A stretch of DNA of 64,000 nucleotides from Knufia peltigerae (Eukaryota > Ascomycota > Eurotiomycetes > Chaetothyriales > Trichomeriaceae): positions 558,001 through 622,000 of the forward strand of contig JAPDRN010000006.1 of assembly GCA_030247855.1 (NCBI GenBank), read 5' to 3'. Shown piece after piece: positions 1 to 12,313 of the stretch (positions within the stretch are counted from its first letter, which is position 1; every line of letters begins with the position of its first letter). The notes under the pieces are model-generated. The model was not told where the DNA came from and searched no databases. It saw only the letters and a list, made by a program, of their open reading frames with translations. Position numbers and translations under genes: made by a program.

Positions 1-3000
1 GTAAACGAACGAGTACATAGTGGCCCATCAAGAGCTCGCTTTGATTGGCTGGCCGTGGAATAAAGCCATTTTGGAAAGCGTGCTCCTTTTGAATGGACGA
101 CCAGTGTGAAGATAGAGTGTAACGAGCGAAATCGTTGATGCTAAGCTGGGGGATCCCAGGAGAGGGCTGAGTCTGGCTCGGGGGATCTTTATCGAATTCC
201 CTTTGTGGTGCGGGATCTAGAAGCTGTTCAACTGCACGGGAACTGCCAGCCTTCTTCGACGCAGCCCCGGCAACGCGGTTGTGATTGAGGCTGTTCTCCA
301 CTGCACCATCAACTGTCATGTCGCCTGCCGAGTGCTTACCGGAGGACGGTAACTTTTCAGGATTCTCCTTGTCCGAGGGAGTTCGAGTCAGCTTGACAGG
401 GAGCCCGTCACGTCCACGTTGAGGTAATCCGGCCGACAAGTCAGAAAGAGGACGACGTTGTCGACCTGTGGGCGGAGTTATGATTGTCGACTGGCTGATG
501 GGCGAATGTCGAGTTCTATGATTTCTCGAGGGAGGGCGAAAGACGGGCGGAGGTTCAAAGGCCCTGATATGGTTTTGAAAGCCGCTGATAGCAGACACTG
601 GTCGACTTATACTTCCAGCCACGGGGCTGGTATGCGGTCTCGGTCTATCAGCGAAGATGAGTATAGCAGATTGCCCCGTTTGTATGGTTCTGCTAGGGTG
701 CTGACGCAAATAGGAGACCGTGTTTTCGTTGAAGCCCTCCTTTGAACCAAACGATCGTGTGATAGACACATCGTTGACTCTTGAGAACGCTTTGCCACGT
801 CTCGCGTTGTGGCTGCTCTCATCAGAGTGTTCAATATCGACCAGCTTTCGTTTTGATGGGCGAACTGTTTCCCCATCCCTTGCAGAGGGGCTCGACAAAC
901 TCTCGCGTTCTCGACCTCGTCCGTCGATCGCAGTCGACTCTTGCAGAGTAAGCGCTTTGGTATCTGAACCCATGTTTCGGCGTTGACCCTGCCCGAATGT
1001 CATGACAGAACTCGTGGAAACCACCCTACTTCCAGAGCGTAATATATCGCTTTCGGCGTTCTGGAGACTTCTGTCGATGCTCGACGCAGGTCGTGTCTTG
1101 CATGGTGTGTCAATGGTCTGAGCCACTTGATTCAGAGAATTAGATAGGGCGCTCACAGAAGGACTGGCGGTGGTCTCAGATACTGAATCCAAACGGGCAT
1201 CTTTCCCATCAGCTGCAATCAACCGGGCTATCCAATCGGTCTCTTCTTTGATTTCCCGGGCCGAAATCGCTTCCATACTCTGTTCTGCTTGCTTTTGCAC
1301 TTCCTCAAAAGAACTGGTCTCCGTGAACGGCCTATCAGAATGCACTTTGATCACTCGGGGAAATCGTGGCACCATATGTCTGGCGTCTTGTGGACGCTCA
1401 AAGCCAGCACCCATGACCTCAACAACAAAGGGCACTTTGAACAATTCCGAGGGGGCTCTCATACCCTTCATTTCCTTGGAATCAGGCCAAACCGTAAAAT
1501 GATCGATCGAATTCGCAAATGGTACTCGATGCATCTGGCCCTGTGCATTGAGATGAAGTACATCCTCTTTCGGTACACCATGGGAAGACACAGTCTGTAG
1601 TATGCGGAAGATGGGTTTTACATCAAATCGGCGCACCTCCTCCTTGTTCTCAAGGCAGGCGATGTAGAATGTTGTCCATGAGAGCGACCCGAGTTGAAGT
1701 TCTTCAACGATGCTTGGGTCTCGTCGACCACCAATGATGCAAAGATCAACCGCATCTCCACATCCTTTGATGTAATCCTTCTTGAGCTTGATTACACTTT
1801 GGGAGTGTAAGAAGGAAAAGTATGGATCATCACAACCTTTGAGCACGAGTCCTTCCCATCTATGCCGAATAGCATGCGCGAACACATCTAGCAGTCCACG
1901 TCTTGCGTCACTGCTCCTGAAGTTGATGACCTGTCGGTACGCGAGTTGGGATTCTCCTTCCTCGGTTCGCACGATCTGCTCAAGGCGTTGTCTTCGGTCA
2001 TGATGAGGCTTCTGGCTCAACGCCGTATCATCAAGGAATAGGATGTCGTAGAAGACAAACATGAGTTGCTCATCGGGTTTTCGAGGAGAGTCCATGTCGG
2101 TTCCGAGAAGCTTTCCACCATGCAGGATGTGCTTTCGAATGGTGTGAAAAGGCAGGATGGATCTTGCTGACCGATCGTAGACCAAAAGCTCGCCTTCCAC
2201 AATACAGTTTCTGGCAAAAGCGCATTCTGGCTCGCCAATCCTGAGACCTTTCCTTAGGGCAGACAGAAGACGTATTCGATCTCTCGTAGAATCTTTGCCG
2301 CTTTTTGAAAAGATTTGGATTTGTGACGGAGGCTCTTTTGTAAGGTCAATGTGGACTTGGCAATATTCGCCGTCGTATTTGCGTTCCACACTCATCATTC
2401 GATTTCGAGCCTCATTACAACAGTGCTTGATGGTTCTCGCTTTCACAAATGGTGTCCGAGAGATCATGGCTCCTATCCCTGGAGTGATGTAATGTGCACA
2501 TAGTCTCAGAATCCAAGACTCATCAGCGGGACTCGGGTTCGACGGTATCCCTTGCAGTTCCTTTAGCGTGAGAACGTCAACAGCGCTCTCGATCGAATTT
2601 CGCACCACGATAATGTGCGGAAGGAGGAAATGAAAAGAGCGCAGGACGGTGCGCTCCGGTAGTTGTACAGGGGTATAACGTTTGAGAATCATGCGAACGA
2701 ACCACTTCGCTTCGGAACTTTTCAATCGTCGCACAACCGGGGCGAGGACGTCGCTTTGTGTCTGATTGTTTTGATATTTGCGTATCTCTGGCGAGGAGAA
2801 CGCTGAATTGGCGGCAAGCTGGAAGAGAGTTTGGTCGATCTCCTCTAAAGTAACTGGACCATTGTACACGTCGATGTTGTCGTCAAAGTCTGCAAAGACT
2901 TGTTCAATGGTCGTCGCCAAGTCAGTTTCTGCAGACTTCCACGCCTTCAGCCTCTTGACGGACGCAGCTGGCAATCGACGAATCCTCGCCCAAACATTGG

Positions 3001-3247
3001 CAAGGGAAGCCTCCTGCATACTATAACTCCGCTTCGGAAGGCGTTCTGGTAGGAGACATGACAAGAAGGCAACGGCCGCCGGTCCATGCCGAGGGATAAG
3101 TCCATTGTATTCGTCGAACCAATCTGTAGTATATTTGATATCGAGGTTGACATTTCGATTTGAGGTAAGGCACCGCTCTCTCCGAGCATCATCAAGCGTC
3201 TCGAGAAGCTCACAAAGCCAAGTGAATCTGAAACCTTGAGGGCTCAT
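1..3247 (-). CDS. ATP-dependent DNA ligase, ligase IV-like; C-terminus beyond left edge
   Basis: A single frame stays open from the ATG at 3245-3247 to the left edge, at least 1082 codons, with no intron needed. It seals DNA nicks through a lysyl-AMP intermediate, presumably in the nucleus. The order of motifs is that of eukaryotic ligases: an N-terminal helical domain (about 1-250, beginning FRFTWLCELLETLDD); motif I KYDGEY with adenylated Lys290; motif III EGELLVYD near 352; motif IIIa FVFYDILFL; motif IV EGLVLK near 464; motif V VIKLKKDY near 484; then the OB-fold. From about residue 650 it becomes a long Ser/Arg/Pro-rich, probably disordered tail. Lys290 sits close to its place in ligase IV (about 270-280), but no BRCT repeat is seen before the edge. 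It could therefore be the fungal 'ligase-domain' paralogue rather than true LIG4. The ligase call is firm; the subfamily is not. Confidence 0.88.
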   Translation of the reverse strand, partial: MSPQGFRFTWLCELLETLDDARRERCLTSNRNVNLDIKYTTDWFDEYNGLIPRHGPAAVAFLSCLLPERLPKRSYSMQEASLANVWARIRRLPAASVKRLKAWKSAETDLATTIEQVFADFDDNIDVYNGPVTLEEIDQTLFQLAANSAFSSPEIRKYQNNQTQSDVLAPVVRRLKSSEAKWFVRMILKRYTPVQLPERTVLRSFHFLLPHIIVVRNSIESAVDVLTLKELQGIPSNPSPADESWILRLCAHYITPGIGAMISRTPFVKARTIKHCCNEARNRMMSVERKYDGEYCQVHIDLTKEPPSQIQIFSKSGKDSTRDRIRLLSALRKGLRIGEPECAFARNCIVEGELLVYDRSARSILPFHTIRKHILHGGKLLGTDMDSPRKPDEQLMFVFYDILFLDDTALSQKPHHDRRQRLEQIVRTEEGESQLAYRQVINFRSSDARRGLLDVFAHAIRHRWEGLVLKGCDDPYFSFLHSQSVIKLKKDYIKGCGDAVDLCIIGGRRDPSIVEELQLGSLSWTTFYIACLENKEEVRRFDVKPIFRILQTVSSHGVPKEDVLHLNAQGQMHRVPFANSIDHFTVWPDSKEMKGMRAPSELFKVPFVVEVMGAGFERPQDARHMVPRFPRVIKVHSDRPFTETSSFEEVQKQAEQSMEAISAREIKEETDWIARLIAADGKDARLDSVSETTASPSVSALSNSLNQVAQTIDTPCKTRPASSIDRSLQNAESDILRSGSRVVSTSSVMTFGQGQRRNMGSDTKALTLQESTAIDGRGRERESLSSPSARDGETVRPSKRKLVDIEHSDESSHNARRGKAFSRVNDVSITRSFGSKEGFNENTVSYLRQHPSRTIQTGQSAILIFADRPRPHTSPVAGSISRPVSAISGFQNHIRAFEPPPVFRPPSRNHRTRHSPISQSTIITPPTGRQRRPLSDLSAGLPQRGRDGLPVKLTRTPSDKENPEKLPSSGKHSAGDMTVDGAVENSLNHNRVAGAASKKAGSSRAVEQLLDPAPQREFDKDPPSQTQPSPGIPQLSINDFARYTLSSHWSSIQKEHAFQNGFIPRPANQSELLMGHYVLVRL

Positions 3248-4291
3248 GGTTCTGTGAGTCGTGAGAGCCACGCAATGAACTCAACCGATTGTGATTTGTC
3301 AATTGGTGATACTCAGTCGCACGACCTGGCTGAACGATCATGTCGCAGTCGCAAAGGGAAATTGAGAAAGACATTCGCGCGTCTGCCGTGAATTTATATC
3401 TGTATAGACGCTGCTACAAAGAAGTGCAAGTGCCAGTTCAAGTTCGTGAATCAGGAATTTATCAACACAAACCAAGAGGAACGAAAGAGACAAACCATGA
3501 TAATGGCACAATGTACTGGAGGGAGGTGAAGTTTGGCACTTGGAAAAGCTCAGACGCGTTTGGTGCATGTGTGGAACGCCAGATCACGTGGTGTCCTTTT
3601 TCTTCGGAAAAAAGTCATCGGAGGAATATCGGCGTTAGGCTCTATTGACGTCACCAGCATCGTCGGCACCATTTGCTTCAGCTGGAACTATGCGAGAAGA
3701 GGTGAAAAGAAGTCCGAAAGCTATCGCCGAGATGGTCGGGCAAATGCATGGTTGCAATTGAATCAACAAGTTTTGCTCGGAGATTTCAGTCACTAGATAC
3801 CTACAGCAAACCAAGGTGGGATGAGATGAGATATCGATCGGGCGGCCGATGCGGCCGCTTGATACTCCACCAGCCAGGGCCACTTGGCATGTAAAAGGGG
3901 TCCATAGAGAAGCATTCTTATGCTACTGACAGGACGGAGTTATGAGTACTTGGCTTCATGTCATATATTCGCAAGCTAGAAATGCCTCATCTGATCAACG
4001 ATTGACCGACTCTTCAATTGGTCTGGATATGGATCCATACTCCCGACCACGGCGACATCCCAAAGTACAGAGAGTACACGGAACACGAGAAAAGACAAGG
4101 GAGTTGAGTAAGGTAGGATTCCTCGTATAAATATATCACTACCCCTCCCTCAGCTGAAAGAAAACACACTCACATCCCAAACTTTCATAAACCCCATATC
4201 TTCTCATCGAGAAACACCATACCTGATCCCTAATCCAAAGCACTTAACCACTCATACCACCCCCAACGGCCCCTTGTGATATACACGCACA
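3248..4291. other. Divergent intergenic region, ligase / SDR
   Basis: Open frames here have no recognisable protein. It should hold the promoters of the ligase (leftward) and the SDR (rightward). The last 100 bases before the SDR start are C/T/A-rich, as in fungal 5' leaders. Confidence 0.6.
4126..4133 (+). promoter_or_regulatory. TATA box of the SDR gene
   Basis: TATAAATA lies about 160 bases before the ATG at 4292, followed by a pyrimidine/A-rich leader. The spacing fits a fungal core promoter, and no other TATA stands closer to the start. Confidence 0.45.
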
Positions 4292-5319
4292 ATGTCATCG
4301 TCAGCCCCAACCTGGCTCGTCACCGCAGCGAGCAGTGGTTTCGGCAAGTTCATCGCCCTCGAGGCCTTATCTCGAGGCCACACGGTACTCGCGACGGCCC
4401 GGAACCCGACCAAGATAGACGACCTCAAGTCGAAAGGAGCAAAGACGTACGCCCTCGACGTGACGTGGGAAATGCCCCGAATCCAATCTACAGTCGACCA
4501 AATGGTCAAGGACGCCGGAGGTCGGGTCGACATCCTGATCAACGCGGCAGGCTATGTCCTGGAAGGTGCTCTTGAAGAGACATCGTATGTCTTTTTCTTT
4601 TTGCCTTTGCCCTTTTTTTTTCTTCCTATCTCAAAACCCGATCCTATTCCTTTTCCCCCTCCCTAAGCCTCCCCATATTCCACGGAATCATATCTTCAGT
4701 GGAAATAAAAGAAACTAACGAGAGTGTGTGAACACACAAAAACAGCCCCGAAGAGACTCTGGCAGAATTCTCGACCAACGTCTTCGGCATGATCAACGTC
4801 ACCCGGGCCATCCTCCCCAGCATGCGCACCCGACGGTCCGGCATCATCGCCAACTTTGGTTCTTTGGGATCCTGGCGAGGCGGCGCCGCCTTCTCCAACT
4901 ACGCCGCCACGAAGTGGGCCTGCACCGCCATCTCCGAGTCTCTCTACCAGGAACTCAGACCGCTCGGCATCACCTGTACCGTCATCGAGCCGGGCTACTT
5001 CAGGACCGGGTTCCTCAACCCGGGCGCCCGGATCAAGTCCGCCAAGGTCATCGACGACTACACCGACACCACCGTCGGGGACGTCCGCAGGGCCCTCGAC
5101 ACTGTCGACAACAAGCAGCCCGGGGACGTCGTCAAGGGGTCAAAGGTCGTCGTCGACGTCCTGACCCGCACGGGGGGGGCCGCGGGGAGGGACATCCCCC
5201 TCAGGATCGTCCTGGGCAAGGACTGTGTCCAAGGCATCCGACAAAAGTGCGCCGACACCCTCAAGTTGCTCGAGGACTGGGAGCCCATCATCACGTCCAC
5301 AGACCACGATGACGCATGA
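4292..5319 (+). CDS. Short-chain dehydrogenase/reductase (classical SDR), one intron
   Basis: An NAD(P)-dependent oxidoreductase of 288 residues; the substrate is unknown. Exons are 4292-4584 and 4746-5319; the intron (GTATGT...CAG, 161 bp) splits a Ser codon and contains a T-rich tract that ends the unspliced frame. The dinucleotide-binding motif is VTAASSGFGK near residue 8, the structural NAAG near 89 and the catalytic YAATK after the join, with Ser in GSLGSWRG before it. The length is normal for single-domain SDRs that resemble retinol dehydrogenase or AYR1-type enzymes. Exon 2 is very rich in G/C at third positions, unlike the ligase beside it. The start is the first ATG after the TATA box. 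The family is certain, the reaction unknown. Confidence 0.9.
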
Positions 5320-5978
5320 TCAGGGGCCGAACCATTCTTCAACAATGACATGACGGCCGCGCACGAGATATGCTGCCCTAGAGCTGGTTTCCGTTCCGAT
5401 AGTTCACAATGTTCTAGTGGAATGTTAGGTTGAGTCTTCGTCATGGCAGACAAATGCAAGTACATGACATTCACAAGTTAAGCAAGACGACACGTCGCAA
5501 ATTCCTACCCTTCACCAGACTGTAAACAGAAGTTAAAATTACGTACAATGCTCATTCTACTATAAGGGTATCCTTGTTCATTAAAGTCGTAATGGAAAGT
5601 GAAGCAACTCGAGCTCGACCATCCTGTGGCCAATCGTGCTGTGTTCGTCCCGGACCCAGCCTCCCAGTCCACCTATATTCGTGCAGCAGGTAGGACAAAA
5701 CATGGCCAACGCTCTTCCAGGTCAAGCATCCTTCCTGTTCGAAGACTCTGCAAGTGGAGAATCGCTCAATTTGAGCTTCGGAAGGAAACCTTCGCTGGAG
5801 GCTCTGGGCGTGTTGGGGGTGGCACGCCGTGGTCGGGGCCGTAGTTGGACGAGTTTGGCCTTGCTAAACGTTGCTGAGGCGATGATGTCTTCGGGGTCCA
5901 ACGGTGGAGGCGGCCATGTCACAGACTCGCCTGCAGACGTCGACATCGTGTGGACACCCGTGAGCAGAATGGTCGCAC
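5320..5978. other. Convergent intergenic region
   Basis: Between the 3' ends of the SDR and the proton pump. The frames seen here are unsupported; I see no gene. It should carry both polyadenylation regions. Confidence 0.55.
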
Positions 5979-8842
5979 TCAAGCAACCTTCTCGTGCTGG
6001 GTGGACACGCGGTTCAAAGCCACCAGGAAATCCTCCATGTCCCGCTTCTTAAGCACCTTCTTGGTTCGCGACCGCCTTCCATGCACAATATCATCAAATG
6101 TGACGCTGTCCTGCAACAGGTAATACAATCCAGCCATGACACAAAATACCCCAAACGAATACAACCAGATTCGGACCACGGCAACGATATTGGTCCCTTT
6201 TCCATCAACGAACCAGCCGAAAATACAGAATAAGGTGGCGAGAATATCAACAAGAATAATTGCTGCGGTCAGTTGCCATGAGGGCAAACTTGACCAGAAG
6301 GGCCCATTCGCTCTGGTGATAAAGATCAACCAATTCTCGGAAAGTGAGATTTGCAGGAAGAGAACCGCGTCTTTATGGCCACTGTTTTGCACAATGCCTT
6401 TATCGTCACCCCAAATTAGCATCGTGGTCAAAGCAATCCATGTGCCCGCGGCCAATACCATTCCAAGCAGTATAGACATCCCCCAGAGTTTGGGTAAATT
6501 CCACTTGACCGGAGTCTTGGAGTACGGTGCGTTGTCGTAAGCAATGGCCAAAGTAGCAATGTCGGCGAAGATTGCGAGAAAGACGACCAACTTGAGATTC
6601 AGTGACTGGTTCTGAATGGCGATCCAGAGGCCGAAGAAGATTTCCAGGTGAAGCGAGAGTGCAATTCGATAAACGATATATGCGTACATGCGGTGAAAAA
6701 TCTGTCGAGATGTTTTCAGAGCGTCAATGATCGCAGAAAGACCCGGAGCCAGAAAAACGATGTCGGCCGCCGACCGAGCGGCATCAGAAGCACCTTCAAC
6801 TGCAATGCCGGTGTCTGCCTTTTTCAGTGAGGGCGCATCATTGACGCCGTCACCAGTCATAGCCACAAGATAACCACGTTGCTGCAATATCTCAACGACG
6901 TTATATTTATGCTGCGGGAACACCTCAGCAAACCCATCAGCAGCTTCAACAAAGTCATACACTTCGGACCCAGGCATGGTGCCACCACCAGCAAGACCGA
7001 GGCGCTCGGCGTTGAAGACATTGGAGCCGAGGCCGAGTTGTCGGGAGGTCTCACGAGCAATGCCCACTGCGTCACCCGTAAGCATCTTGATAGAAAGGCC
7101 CAGCCTCTTCGCTTCGTTGATAGTTTTGGCGGTGTCATATCGTGGCGGATCAGCACATGGCATGATTCCCAAGATTTCCCACTGGCCTTCGCCTCGCTTT
7201 CGAGCGACACCAAGAGATCGAAAACCTCTAGCTGCGAACTCCGACACCTTGTTCTTGTAGGCAATGTCGATTTCTTCTGGAATGGGATGATCATCTTCGA
7301 CAGTCCGTAAGACAAAAAGTGGCGCACCCTTGACACAGGTGATACGCTCTCCCTGTGGCGATTCAACAATAGCACTAACCTTCTTCGAGACTGGGTCGAA
7401 AGGAGAGAATTGTACAACTTTATACTTTCCCAATGCTCCCTTCGCTCGTGGGTAGTATCGAAGGGCTTTGAAGAAGGCTTTGTCAATCGCGTCCATTCCC
7501 TTCTTTTTCCTCGAGGCAGCAAGACACGCAGTGAGCATCAGATCTTCTGGATCCACCCCTTGCACAGTGTAGGGCTCGTGCAATGATAGCTTGTTCTTGG
7601 TGAGGGTCCCCGTTTTATCAGAGCAGAGTATTTCCACGCCGGCAAGTGATTCGATAGCCGACAATTTCTGAACAATGGCCTTCTTCTTAGCAAGGTATGC
7701 GGCACCGACAGCCATAGTAGTCGTAACAACAGCAGGGAGACCAACGGGCACTCCAATGATGGTGATGGATAAGGTAAATTCGAGAATGGTGACTATGTCA
7801 TTGGAACGGTAAAAGGACGAAATCCAGACAACAAGCAATGTGAAGATAACAAGTGCGAGCAAGACCGCACCGATGCCATTGAGGACTTCGGTGAAATGTC
7901 CCGTAGAACCAGATGCTTCATTTACCAGGGCGGCTGCTCGACCGACGAAAGAGTTGTCTCCCGTGGCCGTGACGATCATGAAGCAGGTGCCTCTTTTGAC
8001 GGCAGAGGAGGCATAACAGGTGTCACCGATGCCTTTGTCAGCTGCAAGTGACTCTCCAGTAATGGAAGATTGGTCGACTTGGAGATAGGCATCTTCTGTG
8101 ACCACGCGGCCATCGGCTGGAATGATAGTCCCTTCTTCGAGCTGTAGAATATCTCCAGGCACGACCATTGGCGCTTCGATCTCAACCAGCCGGCCTTCTC
8201 TGAGGACTACTGCCTTGAGAGCAAGTGTCTTTTTGAGTTCTTCGACAATGGATCCAGCTTGGAACTCTTGGACAAAGCCGACCGATGCATTGAGTAAGAG
8301 CATTCCACATATTACGCCAAAGTCGACCCAGTCCTGCAGACCGGCAGCCAGGATAGCAGCAGCCTATTTGTAAATGTGTCAGGGCCAGTGACCACATGAA
8401 GATATTGAAGGGCCAGTCTTACCTCCATAACAAACTGTATAGGGCCAACAAAATAGCCAAGGAACTTTAGCCACAGGCTTTCCTTCGCTTCCCTCATCTG
8501 GTTGAGGCCATACTTTTTGCGTCTTGCTACCACTTCTGGCTCAATCAACCCAACGCGTGGATCGGTCTGGAGCATCTCCTCCGGAACTAGGCGAGCTGCT
8601 CCGATTGTCTCGATCTCGGCCTCGAGAGCCTCGTCCGGATCCAGAGACTCTAGTTCTTCAATAAGAGCATCAAGGTCCTCCTCTTCATCGTCCTCATCCA
8701 CTCTGGACTGCCTCTTCTCCACATACAGGGGACCATTACGATGTTCCCTGTGAGGTACTTCGGTGGCATTGATCGTGACTCTCGGCGGTTGTTTGCGAGA
8801 GGCGGAGCCTGCGGAGCTATCGTTTGATGGTATATCTGTCAT
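5979..8842 (-). CDS. pma1: Plasma-membrane H+-ATPase (P3A-type, Pma1)
   Basis: Pumps protons out of the cell at the expense of ATP and sets the gradient used by nutrient symporters such as the TRK and MFS proteins in this window. The 934-residue product comes from exons 8842-8423 and 8363-5979, with a 59-bp phase-0 intron. The start MTDIPSN is the only ATG before the conserved region. Residues 50-80 are the acidic N-terminal stretch typical of fungal Pma1. TGES (about 242) is the actuator, DKTGTLTKN carries the phosphorylated Asp389, and MLTGD and GDGVNDAP complete the P domain. About ten hydrophobic segments are present. The C-terminus ends FLVALNRVSTQHEK, the conserved autoinhibitory tail regulated by phosphorylation in yeast and Neurospora. 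Nothing is missing. Confidence 0.97.
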
Positions 8843-9924
8843 ATTGAATATGTCAAGCAAAGAGGTAAGAGGGGGAAATATGGCGGTGCTATGTCAGGTC
8901 CATGAGGGACAAGGTAACAGTGAGAGTAAGGTATAAGTAGATGGTCATTGGGGAAAGATCGAAGTCGGGAAGGCGCGTTGTAGATGGCATAAAGAAGCAG
9001 TCAGGGTTTAGAGGAGGAACAGGAGGGAAGCTCCAGCATTTAATGTCAAGAAAAGTACGAAGCTCATGATATGGAGCGAGGGCAAAACAGAATCATAGAG
9101 ACTCGGCCAGAAGCAGCAGCGCAGGTGCAAATATTACAGAACGAGTAGCATGATGATGACGGTTGTTAGTATCAATTGGCGCCCAGATTCGCTCCCCGCA
9201 AAGCCCTGTGGAATCAATAAGGAGGAGCCTTGTGGAATGTACTTAATAGTGGTCCTTGAACCAACCGATCCACTGATGGACAGAGTGGCTGAAGTTATTG
9301 ACTTTCTATGTTTAAGCTACAGGTATGTGAGGATTATGGAGGAGTATCACGGCTGCATTCAAGGATCTACCCTTTGTGAGTTGCGAAGAGTAGTTGCTCG
9401 CTAGTCGTGCATATTGAGAAACTTCTTCTACAACAGCTAAGAGGAGTGCTTTATCTACCAATTTGCACATGTGTTGATGGTCATCCTACAATGCTGATTC
9501 ACACGCACTTTGATCTGTGGATCCGTCCGAGATGTAGACGCATCAACGTGAGGCTGTGCAAGTGATGACAGTACACCAAAAAGTCGAAAGGAAAATGCAG
9601 CATATGCTTATGCTATGAATTTGCAAACGGTTCTGGTACTGTTATTCACAGCACGCTGGCCCTACTTGAACACGGAGAGTCCAAATCTCTGCTGCTGTCG
9701 TGCTCATCGGCAAAACAAAACAGTAACCTTCGAGAAATGTTGGAATCCTCAATGTCATTTACAAGTAAAGATCCACGACGAGGTCATGATGACTGTTCGT
9801 AGATCGCCGCTTTCCACCATTGATGAACGCCGCCCATGCAAGTATCAATTCTGTACAGGGTATCAATCGAAGTGTAATGTATCTCATGTCATGTTCTCTC
9901 CTCCGGTTTTTTCCCTGGCATACT
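8843..9924. other. Intergenic region upstream of pma1
   Basis: Promoter and leader of the proton pump plus the 3' flank of the Nrd1-like gene. Purine-rich runs occur near 8860-9050. No coding frame here is convincing. Confidence 0.55.
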
Positions 9925-12313
9925 CTATTCCTGTTGATTCTGTTGGATACCCGGAAATTGGAAACCTGGCGGGAACATGGGCATGCCATTTCCGAAGTTC
10001 ATAGGGAAGCCCATTGGGGGCACGACACCAGTATTACTGTTGGATTCAACCTGATCATCTCTGTCGATTCGTCGATCGTCGTCGCGACGTCTTTCATCAC
10101 GACCACCGTGTTGACGAGATGACTGAGGGCCCCGTCGACCACCCGAGTCGGTGGGAATACGTCGACTCATCGCTAGGCAAGGATTAGTATATTCACGATA
10201 TATCGTAGAAAATGTCTCGTACCTTTAGAGGACACGCCAGCTCCGATTTCAATGTCTGGTTCTTCGACAACCATGTATTCTTGAATAGGGTCACCTCCCG
10301 TGCCACCGTACTCAGCATTGACCATCCACTTTCGATCGGCTTCCGTTAGACGTTCAATAGGAATAATACTGACGCCGGTCGAATAGTCGCTGCAGTCACG
10401 TGGTCCAAATCCGACACCCCATTTGGTCTGTAGCTTGGTCAGTTAGTGAGGACTACCATTGGAAACAGCCGTCTACTTACGCGGAGCTGAGAGTCGCCCA
10501 GCTTGTATTCTTCCATACCATGTCGGGCAGCTTCTGCATCGTGGCGATTAATCATCTTGATAAAGGCATGTCGTTTGTCAATGTTGACGATGCATGTTTG
10601 GACGATCCCAAAGCGGCCAAAGACTTGTCTCAAGGAAGCCTCGCCTGTAGTTACGCCTCCCACAAAGAGCGTTCGACTGAAAACTTTGATGTGCCCCTTA
10701 GGCAAGCTTCGATCGAACGTGACATTCTTAGGTCCAGGTGGGGGAAGACTAGCATCGTGAGCCTGAGGACTCGGGGACCGTCGTCTTCTACCGGGACTTC
10801 GTTGGCGATAATCGTTACCACGTCGTCCATCACGGTCACGATATTGATCAGGCCCTGGGCTATCCCGATGGCGTCTAGGAGACAACTCTCGTCTTCTGTC
10901 ATAGCCAGGCGAGCGTGAGCGACGCCGATACTGGCCCGGAGGAGATCGGGTGTGGGCATCACGTGACTGAGCACCATTTGGAGCAGGCCAATTGTTGGTT
11001 TGCATTGGGGGCTGGAATGGCATCGCATTGGCACCGCCACCTGCATTCTGCATATTCAACAATTGAAGCGCTGTCGCCCATTGATCAGGGGGAACACCTT
11101 GAGCAGCCAGGAGCTGTACGAGCTGCATCTGAGCCTGGATGTCTGGATTTATAGGAGCAGGATTCTGAGGCATCGGGACAGAAGCTTGTGGCTGAGGAAG
11201 AAAGGCAGCAAGTGGGTTCTGCGGCACATTGGCAGGACTCTGGCTTTGAGCACCATTATTCATTCCTGCAAGCAAAGCTCCCAGAGGGTTTACACCTGGT
11301 ACACTGGCACCAGCGGGACCTGGGCTTTGGTTTACGGTACTGGTCGGCAGAGAAGTCCCGTTTTGCGCGCCTAAGAGACTACTCAAACTAGCTGGTGCGG
11401 GTGCAGCAGTGGGCTGTGGCGCGGCAGCATTTTGCTTTGCCATGTTTTTGAGGGCCTCGAGTATGGCAGAGGTGTCTTGCTGAGCTGGCGCTGCTGAAGG
11501 CTGTGTATTGGACATGGCTGTTGCTGCTTGTTGCTGACCCAGAGGGACGAAACCGGGGGCTGGGGAGCCTTCGGGGGTGGTGGAAACTATGGCAAAGTCA
11601 GGATAATTACAGTGATCCGAGAGGAGAGGTCCTACCTCGCGGTGCATTCAGTTTTTCTTTCAATGAGGAAAGCAGTGGCGCGGGAAACGTTTGTGAGCGA
11701 TCCCAGATTTCTAGGAGTTTGTTGATTTTGACCTATCAAGCCATGGCAAATATGAGCAATGATCAAATGCAACGCATGAAAGCAAGGGCAATAAAGTCGT
11801 GACAAGGCTGGATATTACAGATGTCTGCGGACATAATGCCGTGTCCCGTTTGAAATGCATGTGATAGCACAAAAGCAGATTTTACCATACCTTTTGATCT
11901 TCAGGGGCCGTGGTAATGATATCGTTCATGAGCACGGGAAGCAATTCAGTCACTCGATTCACGCCGGCAGCGAATGTTCCATCTGATGCTCCGCTACCAA
12001 TTTGCTGACCAGCCTTGCGGGCTTGGTCTACCCATTGTCGCGTTACTGAGTCTACAACATACAGAACTCCTAGCTTGTGTGTTCCCGGCGTCTTTTTAAA
12101 GTGAGTGTAGATTTTCTGGATGAGGACCGACTCGGACTATAGCAAAATGTCAGTGACAGTTTCGGCGCAAATAGGCAAACGTGATTGACGTACTTGGATG
12201 TTGGCCGTGCAAAGAGATGTGATTGCTGTGATTTTGGAACCTGACACTCCTGGGGGTTTGAGGTTAAGCATGGACTGCAGGATTGAATCCAGCTCTGCTA
12301 CTGCAGACGACAT
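9925..12313 (-). CDS. nrd1: Nrd1/Seb1-type RNA-binding transcription termination factor
   Basis: Binds the RNA polymerase II C-terminal tail and nascent RNA to direct termination and 3'-end choice in the nucleus. Six exons (12313-12194, 12136-11891, 11732-11636, 11586-10481, 10427-10223, 10172-9925) join to 673 residues with consistent phases. The CTD-interacting domain covers about 1-150 (THKLGVLYVVDSVTRQW near 60; LEIWDRSQTFPAP near 130). A Gln/Pro/Ala-rich linker follows, then an Arg/Ser-rich stretch (about 370-440), then an RRM with RNP-like TLFVGGVTTGE at about 460 and RHAFIKM. The conserved extension KWGVGFGPRDCSDY after the RRM is a hallmark of Nrd1/Seb1. The C-terminus is Arg/Asp-rich, then Pro/Gly/Met-rich. 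It resembles fission-yeast Seb1 as much as budding-yeast Nrd1, so termination may couple to polyadenylation. Confidence 0.93.

Noticed and set aside
9150..9404. 84-codon frame upstream of the proton pump
   Set aside because: No similarity to any family and in the promoter of a strongly expressed gene.
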